Origin: Haematobia irritans
Taxonomy: Eukaryota; Arthropoda; Insecta; Diptera; Muscidae
Length of the DNA: 64,000 nt
Direction of reading: 5' to 3'
NCBI RefSeq assembly: GCF_050003625.1
Contig: NC_134397.1
Coordinates: forward strand, 192,841,063 to 192,905,062
Under the pieces are notes generated by a model. It made no database searches and had not been told where the DNA came from. It worked only from the letters and a program-made list of their open reading frames with translations. Below are positions 1 through 12,500 of this stretch, piece by piece (within the stretch, counting starts at the first letter, position 1; every line of letters begins with the position of its first letter). The position numbers and the translations under genes are program-made.

Positions 1-545
1 GACGAGTTTTTGATATCGTATACGATTGTTTTCGACGTGGTGGAGATTCTCAGAAGTGTCGTCAAATTCCAAAAATGTTGGCAGGGTATGCTCGACAAAC
101 TGTCGCTTGAAAAACACGTACACTAATGTTGCAGTCGCTGACCGATGAGTTGGACCCATCGGCTCAATCTGGTGCAGGGACCCCCCGCCTTGGGATTACA
201 AAAAGTAGTCGTCATGTTCATGACCGCCTCCCATACAAAAGGTCAGTTTCGGCCAAAAAGGATACTGAATAGTCTAAATGAGCCTAAAATATCCGACAGC
301 CACTACACTTAACCAACATGCACAAAAATACTTAGCATAATGCCGTTGAAGATTTGTCTTGTAAAGAATTTGTATTTGACCACATTGGCTTAATCTTATG
401 GCAGTGTTCGTATAGTTCTCTTTGACAAACAAAAGTCTGGAAATAAGATCACGATGAACTCATCTCTTAACATAACTAATATCAACAAAATTTTTCATCG
501 TTAATACAAAAGTAAATTTACTAACCGAAATCGAAATGCTTTGAA
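1..545. other. Unassigned DNA with a degraded SINE tail
   Basis: No gene seen. 262-300 reads ACTGAATAGTCTAAATGAGC..., the 3' body of the SINE family found elsewhere in the window, heavily mutated. The rest is unassigned. Confidence 0.4.
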
Positions 546-2475
546 ATCTTAATAAAGGATCAGCTAATTGTGTATCTGGATAATTTTTCTTTAATTGATC
601 CATGCCAATCAGGCTTTAGAAATCGCCATAGCACGACGTCGCTTATGGTAAGGCTTACAGATGATATTAGACGTGTAATTGACAAGAGAGATCCCGGAAT
701 TCTTGATTTAAGCAAGGCTTTTGATTCCGTGGATCACAACTTATTAATACATAAACTCTACCGGCAATTTGATCTGTCGGTTTTTTCCTGTAGACTTATT
801 TCGTCCTTTTTATCGAACCGTTACCAATTTGTACATAATGATGGCCGTAGTTCATGTGTAAATCCAATTTCTTCAGGTGTTCCACAGGGATCTATCCTTG
901 GTCCTATACTGTTTATGTTATATATTAATGACATTGTACATTGTGTACAACATGTTGATATGGCTACATCCTCACAAAAAATCGCTTCTGTAACATATAC
1001 TCCCAAACATATTTTGCTTCAAGCATATACATTTTTGGGTATTGCCCAAACATTTATATGTTTGATCTCTACCAATATATAATATGTTTGAAAGCATATT
1101 GGTCTAAACAATATATGTTTGGGTAGTCTAAGTTCCAAACATTTTGTATTTTTGCATCCAAATTCAATAATGTTGTCTTCCAAAAAACAATATGTTATTA
1201 TGTGACCATATAATATGTTTGGAAGCATTTTGCACCCAAAAATATTATATGCTTAAAAAAAATTCTCCCAAACAATATTGTGCTCAAAATTTTATTTATT
1301 TATTTATATATTTACAATCATAATGAATTATGAAAATAAACAGGTAATATAGGTGCTAACAACATAGGTTTTCGACCTGAATGCTCAAAATTTTGTTTCT
1401 GCCCAATTGTATATTCCCCGACATCTTTCTCACTTCCACGAGATTTTTAGTTCTTAGCACCTTTTTCTGTAATACAAACATTGTAGAAGAAATTATTCAA
1501 TTTTATGATTTTTTTTATTTTAATTTTACCTTTTGCCGGACGGGGATTCGAACAGCGGACCACACAGTTTGTAAGGATCAAAGAAGTAGCTGATCAATTG
1601 CCCAAGGAAAAATAAAATGTTAATTTTGTAATAACAAGCAACAACCACCAACTTAATTCAATATCGCTCCCTGTTAAATAGCGCTCCAAGCTACTAAACA
1701 CATATATGTTTATAGGCTATTTCTAAATTAATATATGTTTGCATCCAAGCATATTATATTTACAAACATTTTATGTCCCAAACATAATATGTTCTAACAT
1801 ATTAACATATATGTCCCAAACATGTTATGCTAGTTTATGAACATTATATGCTTGCACTCAAAAATATTGTGTTTAAAAATTTGTGTTCCAAACATATAAT
1901 GTTTATAGCCAAACATATGAAAAACAGTCTTTTTCATCCGTGTATATATGCCGATGATATTCAATTATTTAGTACCTGCGCATCTGGCACGACACAAGAT
2001 GCTCTATTGAATTTGAATCATTACATCGGTCATATTTATGACTGGGCTAGCAGAAATACTTGTCCATTAATGTCAGCAAAACAAAGATCATGGCTTTAGA
2101 AAATCCCCGCCAGCCCATCACACAGATAGATATTGTGATCCAAGACAATTTAATTAGTTTTAGTGACTCCATTATTTCTCTTGGGTTTCACATTGACCAT
2201 AGACTTAAATTCGATTTCCATATAGCCAAGATATGTTCAAAAGTTAACTTCGTTCTGAAGAAACTATATAGTTTGAACGTTATTCTCACGCTTCCTGTGA
2301 AACGAATACTGGCTCATTCACTACTTATGCCACATATTTTATACGGTGGAGAGGTTTATATGGGGTCAAGTAGATCAAGTTTGTCTAAACTTACCTCATG
2401 TTTCCATTCTCTGCTTCAACATATGGCCCATGGGCGCTCAGTTTGATTAAATAAATAAAATAATTAAATAAATAA
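546..2475 (+). pseudogene. CR1/L2-like LINE reverse transcriptase, 5'-truncated and interrupted
   Basis: Translated blocks are QSGFRNRHSTTSLMVRLTDD, LDLSKAFDSVDHNLLIHKL, SSGVPQGSILGPILFMLYIND, and after a roughly 1-kb insertion YADDIQLFSTC, INVSKTKIMAL and LGFHIDHRLKF. These are RT motifs in order, with the YADD catalytic box. No endonuclease remains. Frame changes near 2060 and the insertion at about 958-1937 make it dead. It ends in a TAAATAAATAAA-type tail near 2450-2475. Confidence 0.85.
958..1937. mobile_element. Insertion rich in AAACATAT motifs, with a tRNA-like B box
   Basis: This block splits the LINE open frame. Its flanks repeat CCAAACATAT/ATATGTTTGG strings many times in both orientations. 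The middle (1380-1600) resembles the left half of the CACGCAAA elements (TCTTTCTCAC..CCACGAG, TAGTTCTTA, GTAATAC). It includes a minus-strand tRNA-like B box, GTTCGAATCCC, near 1547. Exact ends were not resolved. Confidence 0.55.
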
Positions 2476-2729
2476 AAAGTAAACTGAGATAATAAATGTA
2501 AATTAAGGATATATTCGTTGCCAGTAAATTTTAAACGGAAAATTTTTAGCAGTTAAGTTCCTAACTGCCGAATTGGTGTATAGGATGGATTACATACATA
2601 CGTACATATATAAATAATTTTTTGGTTACCTAAATTTTCTCTTACGGAGCTAATGTCTTCAATTGACTAAAAATGGTCTTGGAAACGATCACTTGAATTT
2701 GCTGAAGAACCAAATGGTAATTCTTTTCA

Positions 2730-5095
2730 AGTTTCAAGTTTGTTTATAGTTTCACATACAAAAGATTACAATCTCATATGTACAGTATGTGATTCAAGAT
2801 GATTAAACAACATATTTAGGATATCATAAGATGAAAAAAGGATTAATAACATTAATTAGATACAAAAGAAAACTTATTAAAAAAATTAAAGGGAAAATAA
2901 TTTAACAATAAAAATTGCGATAGCAAAAATTTAAACACAATAAAATGTAATGAAATATAACGAACAAATAAAATAATAGCATGTTTAAACAACGCTTAAT
3001 AAGGGCTGTTTTGAACTGAATTGCGTTGCTTAGGTCTTGTATTTGTGCAGGAAGAGAGTTCCATAGACGGGATGTGTTGAGGAAAAATTGCCACTCAGAG
3101 ACCAGAAGTTGATGTCGCATAGGAATAACGATGTCGCAGTAAACGTCTATTAGTTCTTCCAAATTTCAGTTTGCTGTAGAGGTATTCAGGTGTTTTGGTA
3201 TATATTATTTTGTGCATTAACAGAAGCGACTTGTTATTCAGATAGTCCTCAAACCCAATACCATACAGATGTTTGTGATAATCTGAACAACTTTCAAATC
3301 TTCTTAGTCCGTAAACGTATCTAAGAATTGCTTTAAATGCGACGTTGAGGCGATGTTTGTTTCTAGCGTCGCATTTAGAAAATAATTCACTTCCGTACAA
3401 TAGTACTGGCATCTGATAAGATTTAGCTAGTAGGTTTCGGATATGTAGAGAAGTGAAATTTTGCGTCTTATATAAAGTTCTGAGCATCCCAAATACTTTA
3501 CCAGTAGTAGAAGTTTTTAGCCTTTGATACTTGTACAATAATTTGGCTTCCAATTTTTACTTGATGTTCTCCCAAATCAAGATCGCTTGTTCGCCCGTTC
3601 AGTACAATAAAATTGGATTTTTTAGGGTTTATAACAGGTTGGCTGATAAGACCCCGGTCTAACAAAGAAAAACACATTTTTTTGCTAAAATTCGTTTTTA
3701 TTATTCAACATAGTTCCCTTCAAGAGCGATACAACGATTATAACGACCTTCCAATTTTATGATACCATTTTGGTAGTACTGGCGATCACCTCTTCATTGC
3801 AGCCAAATTTTTTCCCTACGAGCATCCTTTTGAGGTCTGAGAACAAGAAAAAGTCGCTGAGGGCCAGATCTGGAGAATACGGTGGGTGGGGAAGCAATTC
3901 GAAGCCCAATTCATGAATTTTTGCCATCGTTCTCAATGACTTGTGGTGCGTCGTCTTGGTGGAACAACACTTTTTCCTTCTTCATATGGGGCCGTTTTGC
4001 CGCGATTTCGACCTTCAAACGCTCCAATAACGCCATATAATAGTCACACAAAAATTATTCCATGCGAATCCCAAAAAACAGAGGCCATTACTTTGCCAGC
4101 AGACTTTTGAGTCTTTCCACGCTTCGGAGACGGTTCACCGGTCGCTGTCCACTCAGCCGACTGTCGATTGGACTCAGGAGTGTAGTGATGGAGCCATGCT
4201 TCATCCATTGTCACATATCAACGGAAAAACTCGGGTGTATTATGAGTTAACAGCTGCAAACACCGCACAGAATCATCAACACGTTGTTTTTGATATGACC
4301 AACACGTTCCGTTGATATCTTTAAGGGCTCTGCTATCTCGATCAACTTAATTTTACGGTAATTCAAAATCATTTTGTGGATTTTTTTGATGTTTTCGTCG
4401 TAACCACCTCTTTCGGGCGTCCACTGCGTTCACCGTCCTCCGTGCTCATTTCACCACGCTTGAATTTTGCATTGTTATTGTTGATTTCCCTGGGGCAGAG
4501 TCCGGAAAATCATTATCAAGCCAAGTTTTTGCTCCCACCGTATTTTTTCCCTTCAAAAAACAATATTTTATCAAAACACAAAATTCCTTTTTTCACAATA
4601 ACAAAAGTTGCTTCACAAAAGACTCTCTATCTCACAAACTAATTGACTTACAGACGTGAAATTTTGACAGGAATCATTTGAAGGTTGGTACTATATAAAA
4701 ATAATAGAATTTAATACTAGCGACGCCATCTATGTGTCAGACCGGGGACAACCTGCTATATATTTGATTTGCAGCTGCCCAAGTATTAATAGTTTCCAAG
4801 TCCTTGTTAAGTTTATCCACTCCATCTTTCAGATTTGATTTTTTGCAGTTCAAATAAACTTGTACATCATCAGCATAAATGTGAAATTGTGATTGTTCTA
4901 GTATATTTGGCAGATCGTTTATGAACATACAGAAAAGAAGTGGTCCTAGAATGGAGCCTTGCGGAACACCTCGGTTAATTAGCAATGGGTTCGATAATTT
5001 ATTGTCAATTAAAACCATTTGGACCCTATGCTTGAGATAATTGTAAATTAAATGTACAGCATTTAATTTCTGTGTTTGCACGCATACATGACTAA
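2730..5095 (-). pseudogene. CR1/L2-like LINE reverse transcriptase, split by a mariner
   Basis: Read on the minus strand: LIYNYLKHRVQMVL, NRGVPQGSILGPLLFCMFIN, YADDVQVYLNC, then beyond the mariner (3634-4756) INPKKSNFIVLNGR, AKSYQMPVLLYGSEL and WNSLPAQIQDL. RT and post-RT blocks are in order. Frameshifts occur near 3500 and 3100. It is 5'-truncated and belongs to a different subfamily from the copy at 546-2475. Confidence 0.85.
3634..4756 (-). mobile_element. mariner element, degraded copy
   Basis: The left end ACAGGTTGGCTGATAAGACC is preceded by TA; the right end GACCGGGGACAACCTGC is followed by TA. On the minus strand it encodes fragments of the same transposase as the copy at 38198-39472 (for example [13 protein letters not shown] and [10 protein letters not shown]), with many frame breaks. 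It sits inside the LINE remnant, so it inserted later. Confidence 0.88.
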
Positions 5096-5099
5096 CGGA

Positions 5100-6319
5100 C
5101 TTTTTGTGAAAACGTTTCCCGTTTTCCTACATTCATTTCATACTCACCCATATGAGCAATTCCAACAAAATTAAAACATAAGCATCTTTATTGGAAACTT
5201 AATTTTATTAAAGAATTTTATATTTGTAACAGAATAAAATTAGAATAATAGTGACTCTTTTTTTTTTTACATAAGAATTAGTTTTCTGGTTGATCTTGCA
5301 TTCGTTTTGCGTGTGTTGTCAAAAGTCATTCAAATTCAAAGTGAATAATATTAATTTTATATATTTTTCTTTTAAAAATTGATTGTAGGTTGATTTATTT
5401 TTAAAGTGCAGTGCATATATCATTAAATTTTTTTTGTAAATTTATTTTCATTTTCGTTAGATTATCTAAAAAGAGTATAAGTATAGATAGATTAACAAGA
5501 GGAAGCCATAGGGTAAAAAATGTAAACGGAAAAAATATACACAAAAACAGAAACAACTTACACAACGTATGAAATAACAATAACTAAAGTTCTTAGAACT
5601 AATACCTCATCGCAAAAGGGGGAAGAAATAAACGGAAAGTTGGAAATGCAATTTCCAATAATATTAATAAGATAAATCTATATAGTAAATTTATATGTAT
5701 GATACAATGATAAAAACCAGTAGAGATATAAATGTTATTTATCATCATCTTAAATCGTACCCCTTTATACATACCATACATCTGTGTATGTATATAAATA
5801 TAAACGTATGTATATTTATATTAATATTTAATATACAAAATACATTAACATTTTATTTAGTTTTGTATTTCTTTTGTCAAAATTTAAACATTTTCTTCAT
5901 GAATATCTCAATAACGATAAAGAAAAAAAATTACATTTTGTCTCAATGAAACCACAAATATTTCGGTTTTAACAAAAGCAATAAAATGGAATAACATGTA
6001 AATCGTGAATAAAAAAGGGAGCCTTATCGAACCCCAGAGCTTAGGAATTAATGCAAAAATATATAGATATATAACAGTTTTTCTCTATATATATATGTAT
6101 AAGTGTGGGACTATGTTTTTTTTTTCTTATTGTTGTGGTAAGATTTACTTCTTTTTCATTATTATTTTTTTTAAATAAATATATACTACGATTTTTATTT
6201 AAGATTTTCATTTAGAGTGTTTGTATATTTATGTCGATTATAGGTGTGTGTATGCGCGTATGTGTTTTTCATGTCTTGTAGATTTATTTAGCTTAGGTCA
6301 ATTTCATAAATAATGTTAA
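5100..6319 (-). other. Probable ORP8 3' UTR and downstream AT-rich DNA
   Basis: AT-rich sequence with no coding signal follows the stop codon. Several AATAAA-like strings exist on the minus strand. The one at 5187-5192 has a T/G-rich downstream stretch and is a reasonable poly(A) signal, just before the LINE remnant at 5095. The exact 3' end cannot be set. Confidence 0.4.
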
Positions 6320-6557
6320 CTAATGTAAAAGCCATTTGAGGCAAAGGCTTACTAATAAAGCTGCAAATGCATAAGCTAAAGCTCTTATGACCAACGGTTG
6401 TGGTATAGTTCGTGTTATCACACCCCAGAATGATGACGAATGCTCCGTATTATGTGGTGGAGCATATTGTAAACGTTCAAGTTTGGCATTGATCATAACC
6501 AATTGACGCTTATGATCATCTAAAGCATTGTTTAACTGATCAACAGCTAACATTAGT
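6320..6557 (-). CDS. ORP8: ORP8 coding exon 10 (coiled coil and tail anchor, stop)
   Basis: After a TTCTTTTTCAG acceptor the exon encodes [20 protein letters not shown], a short amphipathic helix, then a linker and the hydrophobic tail [20 protein letters not shown] with WLLH and TAG at 6320-6322. A single C-terminal membrane segment is the hallmark of ORP5/ORP8 ER anchoring. The junction phase with exon 9 (AA|A, Lys) is exact. Confidence 0.92.
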
Positions 6558-9500
6558 CTGAAAAAGAAAGACAAGTTTTTAAATCAAATTGGTATTGGTT
6601 AAATTTTTAAAAATATATCCCTAAACTTAAAAATATATCACTAAACATATTATAAATTATTACAAGTTCATAACAAATTCAGCAACACAAAACGTAATTA
6701 GTGAACCACTCATGACTATTTATGGGTAAAGGTTGAATTACACACCATGCGTCACTCCGTGCGTTGATGGAAGGGTTGTTTTTTTCTGCTTGTGGCAGAC
6801 TATTCGAGCTTTTGATTTTCAACTCATCAATCATCGGACGCATTGTACGCATTGAACGCATTGTATGTAATTCTTCCTTAAGACGAATTGTAATCAAACC
6901 CAAAAAGTCGACTTTTCACACTTCCAACTCAACTTTGATTCGAAATTTGAAGAAGTCTAAGTCTGAATATATCTATTTCAACGCCGAAGAGAACAACCAT
7001 TACAGGTTGTTCTCTTCGGTGTTCCTACGGCGGCGGATTCTTCGTACCGGATTGACCCGATGTATCCCACCCATTGGCTAGCGGCTGCCACATCAGTGTG
7101 CGTGTTGTTTCGTCCGTATTTTTGTGTTGGAGAAGGTGCCTTCTCCGTTTGCTGTTGATCCGAGCCGGGATAGAGGAAAACCCCGGACCATGGTACTGTT
7201 AAGTCTGCCGAAACCTGATGCACCACGACAGCAGCAGTGGGCCGTCGGACCTATCCCGCTTGTACCAGACACTAGTGACCCCTACATATATGTGCATATA
7301 CTGCCGGTTGGTAGCTGTGCTCCAGGTTATTGCCCAAACATTGAGTGGCTATTGTGCGGGCATAACCGATTGATTCTAGGAGACTTTAATGCCCACCATG
7401 AACTTTGGCATTCCCTCCTACGTAATGATCAGAGAGGCATAGCTTTCGCTGAGCAGATAGATGACTCCACATTTGTATGGTTGTTGTTGTTGTTGTAACA
7501 GTTTATTGTGATCTCATCCATTTCATGTTATACGCTTGGTACATCAGCTTGTTGGCAGATCAAGGAACTCTGCGACTAAGATGGGGTGTGTCCAGAGTGA
7601 TCTGGTGGTAAGTCGGGTTGGTTTGGCTGGGCAAGAGAAAAGATGACGCGTGTCGTGTGGCCCTTGGTTGCAAATTGGACAAACGTCAGCTACGCTGCTA
7701 TCAATCACCGATAAGTAGGAATTGAGGCGGCTGCACTTGCCTGATCTTAATTGGGCCAAAACTACCCTAGTCTGCCGTGGGAGGTCTCTTTCCTCCGGTG
7801 CTATGGGCGGTGGTCGGACTCCAAGAACAGGATTAACCTTGTAGCTTCTCACCGCTTCAGCTACAGTATCCTCATGAATCCTGTTCAAACCTGCCTGGTA
7901 CGCTGTTTGATCTAGAGGCTCTCTTTTATAGCGCTGGATCTAGCGCTCTAGAATATGTATATCAACCCTTACGTTCCTGGGTGGTGGTTGTGTATCCATA
8001 AGATGGTGGTTTGGATGATTACTGCGATAACAACCCAGGAGATACTGCTTTGACAACATGTAGTTGTATGGTGATCAAAGAGGCCCCCACGAGAATTATG
8101 GGTGATTGCAGTAGTTCGCCAGATTTATCTTTAGCATCGCCTTATCTGATAAATGACGTTCCTGGCAACCCGTTATTTCATTGGGATCAGACCACCTCCC
8201 CATAATTCTCACCATTAACCGACTCTCCGATTTCATAACCTCTGAATGCCGGACGTTTATCAATCAAAAGAAAACCAACTCGGAAGGAGTCAGACAATAC
8301 ACAGATCTCTGCTTCAGTGGGCTCCCGCCCCCTCTCATGTTGGCCAGAGGGTGTTCCGGGACACCATCAACGCAGCAGCCGCTCGCTTCATACCCGCTGG
8401 TCGAATTGCCCAAGTGAGGCCCAACTTCCCAGCTGAAGCGACGGGACTCGCAGACAAGCGTGATGAACGGCTTCGTGCTAACCCTGCTGACCCTAGAATC
8501 AGGGAACTGAATGTAGAGATTAGTAAGATAGTCGACGAGCATAAGCGGAACACATGGTTAGAGCACCTGAAGCAATGTAACCTAGGCCCAGAAATAGGTA
8601 AATTGTGGTCAACAGTGAGAGCCCTCTCGAACCCTCTACGAGGGATGATGGGATTTCAGTCACCTTTGGCGACGTGACCGTGACTGATCCGAAGAGATGC
8701 GCCAAATTCTTCCACCAACAGTTTGTCGAGCATCCCGAGAGTGATAGAGCGAAAAGGAGAGCCACTCGTCGCATACGTGGACTCCTAGACACCCCACAAT
8801 TTACCACAGCCGATGTTACCAATGTTATCAAAAGCGGGAAACCTTCCAAGGCGCTGGGCCCTGACGGAATTTCAATGCTAATGCTGAAGCATCTGGAAAT
8901 ACTGGGAGTTGAGTACTTGACCAGACTCCTCAATTTGTCCTTAGAATCTCTCATTATACCCGATGTGTGGAAAATGGGTAGAGTGATTCCACTACTGAAA
9001 CCAGGCAAACACTCGAGCAAGGGTGAATCGTACAGACCGATATCCCTTCTCTCGCCAGTAGCCAAGACAATTGAGGCACTACTCCTCCCCACCCTTGTGG
9101 AGAATTTTCCAGCTGCCCACCATCAACATGGATTCCGCCAGGTTCATGGTACGACGACAGCCTTGCATGCCATTTCAGCACACATTAATATGGGACTCAA
9201 GCAGTTCAAGCCGTGTCACAGGACGGTCCTCGTGGCGCTTGAACTATCGAAGACATTCGATACGGAACCGGCAGGAACACGCGTTGGGTTCTGAATTATC
9301 TGTGAGGATGCCAGTCGTACGTGGAATTCAGGGACAAGAAGTCAAAACCCCGTAGAGTTAAACAGGGAGTTCCCCAGGATGGGGTGATATCTCCGGCACT
9401 ATTTAATCTCTACCTGTCCTCAATTCCACCCCCTCCTGACGGCGTCGAGATTGTATCATATACGGACGACTGTACAATCCTGGCATCCGGGCCCATTGTT

Positions 9501-12500
9501 GATGACATATGCGATTGTTTAAACGTCTACATTGCTGATCTTACCAGTTATTTCACTGCTAGGTATTTGAGGATATCCGCCACCAAATCTTCAGCCACAC
9601 TGTTCACTACATGGACGGCGGAAGTACGTAGGCAGTTGAATGTTAGTGTCGATGGCGAAATAATTCCTACCCCAATATACTCGGGGTGACATTCGACAGC
9701 CTTTTTAAGTCATCTGCCCATGCCACTGCAATTTGTAACAAGCTCCGCGGTAGAAATAAGGTCCTCAAGTCACTTGCCGGCAGTACTTGGGGTGCGGTCA
9801 AAGAAACCTTGTTGACTTCGTATAAGGCAATTGGGCGGTCAGTGTAAACTATGCAGCGCCTGTGTGGACACCTCAGAAAAGCGACACGCAGTGGAATAAC
9901 ATCCAGACCTGTCAGAACACTGCCCTTAGAACTGCAACAGGATGTCTCCGCAGTACACCCCTGGATCACCTTTTGCGGATCATCCCGGTGCGTCGACACA
10001 ACTACATGTTGTCAAAGCAGTACCTCCTGGACTGCTATCGACGTTGTCATCCAAATCACCATCTTGTGGATAGGCAACCTCCACGCAGGAATGTAAGGGT
10101 TGATCTTCACCTTCTAGAGCCCGAGATCCAGCGTTACAAAAGTGAACCTCTAGATCAGGCGGAACATCAGACAGGTCTGAACAGGATTCATGAGGATACT
10201 GTAGCTAAAGCGGTGAGTATTGCCAGAAGGAGGGGAAATTCCCTACATGTAGGTTATTTTCTAATATTTAGCGTCTTGTAGGGACGTATGAACACAATGT
10301 AGGGACTTTTTCATTCAATACAATTTTTAATAATTTTTACATTTTGGTTGCTCTACAGCAGGAATAGAAAGTGTGTCAAAACTTTATTTCTGTAGAAAAT
10401 TTTGTCAAAATTTTATTTCTATAGAAAATTTTGTCAAAATTTTATTTAGTATTGTAGGGGAATTTGTAGGGAAATTTTTTTGGGAAAGTAGGGAACTTTT
10501 TTTGTCCTTGTAGGGTAAACCAAAAAATTTCTATGGCAACACTGTCGGAGTCCGACCACCGCCCATAGTAGAGACTTCCCGCGGCAGGGTAGTTTTGGCC
10601 CAACTAAGATCAGGCAAATACACCCGCCTCAATTCCTACCTATCAGTGATTGATAAGAGCGTAGCTGACATGTGTCCCATCTGTAGCCAAGGGCCCCATG
10701 ACACTCGTCACCTTTTCGCTTGCCCAGCTAAACCTACCCGACTCACCGCCCATAGTACCAGAGGAAAGAGACCTGCCTCGGACCAGGGTAGTTTTGACCC
10801 AACTAAGATCAGGCAAATACAGCCGCCTCAATTCCTACCTATCAGTGATTGATAACAGCGTACCTGACATGTGTCCCATCTGTAACCAAGGGCCACATGA
10901 CACTCGTCACCTTTTCGCTTGTCCAGCTAAATCTACCCGACTCACCACCAGATCAGTCTGGACGCTCCCCACCCTTGTCGCAGAATTCCTTGATCTGGAC
11001 ATTAGTACCAAAGCATATAACAAAATGGATGAAATTACATTAAAAACTACTACAACAACAACCATTATAGGCTTCCAAAGAATTGATCCAGTTAAATTGT
11101 AGTTTTGTCTTCGATTAGCAATTTTTTTTACATTAGAGCCCATGATGGAGGAAGAGCATGCTCCTATCCGCCATTAGTGCTGTTAACTTATTTTTTAAAA
11201 GTGTACTTTTTATATTAATTATTTTTCATATGTATGTTACTTACTTTCTGACAGTATGTGATGAAACATGTTGATCATTAAGGTCATCTTGTGACTGGCT
11301 TGAATCCGAATTATTTGGATCATTTGCTAGTTTTGATAATTGTTTAGTTTTACGTTTTGCCTTCATGATGGCTAACGATGATTGTCTTTGATCAGAAGCA
11401 CAATTGCGTATCACATGCATGGGATCAACGCTAACAATACTCGCGGTCCTAACCATGGGCGCCTGATGTCGTGTTTTTGTTAAGATCTTGTAATCCCATT
11501 CATATTGCTTGACATCGTTACGGGGATCCCATGGTCGTAAATCAGCGTATTTGTAGATCCACTGGGAAAGAAAAACAAAATATGTAAAATAAATTAGTTA
11601 AAAAAATTTTAATAAGCATAGAAAAAATCTGAAATTAATTTGATATTCTTCTCAAATTGAAGGTTTCACATATTCTCCTCCAGAGACCAATATTAATGGT
11701 CTATGAATATTTAGAGGGGTGGCGGCTAAAATTGTTGTGGTGGTGGTATAGACCCACAAACATCCTTCTAGTCACGCCAACAACTAAGCATTCTAATATT
11801 TTCAATGTTTCAATTCATTGTTATTAGATAAACAAAATAATTAACATAAATAATTTCCAAAACAAGGGGCAGCAGGTGTAACAATTAAAAGTCCATTATT
11901 TCAATTCAATGTTCAACTTACCTTTCCAGTTATGATATCCTGTTGGAAATGTTGTGGTTCCCATTCGGTTAATGTTACCTTACGCTCTTTGGCAGCATTA
12001 CGTTGGGACTCTTCCAATACTGTCTTTTCTTCTGTAGCGCCCACCTGGTCATCCCTTCTAATGGCTGCCGAAACTAAATTCCATAAACGTTCCGATTCAT
12101 TCGGCAATTGTGATTCTATTGGCACAACATAACGCATCAAGCGTTGCTTCATTGTTTCTTTATTCGCTGCAAACAAGATTGAATCTTCACCCGTTTTGGC
12201 GTCTTTAATACGCATCTCAGCATCCCAATGGCCGGAGATGGTAGCCAAAGTTTCTTTACCCAAACGAATTTTACCCGCAACTATGTTAGTACTATCGGCA
12301 CCGCCCAAGAAAGGCTTCAACTTAAATTCTAGTTCTGTCTTGTAGCCTGTATTCTCACATTCGATATTTATCTTGCCACCCAATTCCATAGATAAAGTAC
12401 CCATGAGAATACCTTTGCAATGGGCATAAGGTGTGGTTAGTGTATAACTTTCGCCTCGCGGCAAGAGAGTTAGCGTAGCCACACCCTCTAGCACTGCTGA

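Larger units (their letters stand above)
7005..11063 (+). pseudogene. LOA-like non-LTR retrotransposon, multiply interrupted
   Basis: Plus-strand remnants run in order. Endonuclease: [15 protein letters not shown], and after an inserted copy [15 protein letters not shown] and [11 protein letters not shown]. Reverse transcriptase: [46 protein letters not shown] and a YTDD box. C-terminal zinc-knuckle region: [20 protein letters not shown]. It ends in ACTACAACAACAACC near 11063. Breaks: antisense insertion 7481-8063, frameshifts near 7474, 9290 and 9690, insertion about 10218-10554, and a 199-bp internal duplication. It lies in ORP8 intron 9, antisense to the gene. Confidence 0.88.

Noticed and set aside
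6679..6903. Extra ORP8 exon in intron 9
   Set aside because: Exons 9 and 10 join in phase without it, it has no good splice sites, and the peptide matches no ORP block.
8520..9092. 190-codon open frame on the minus strand
   Set aside because: It is antisense to the LINE reverse-transcriptase frame and has no motif of its own.
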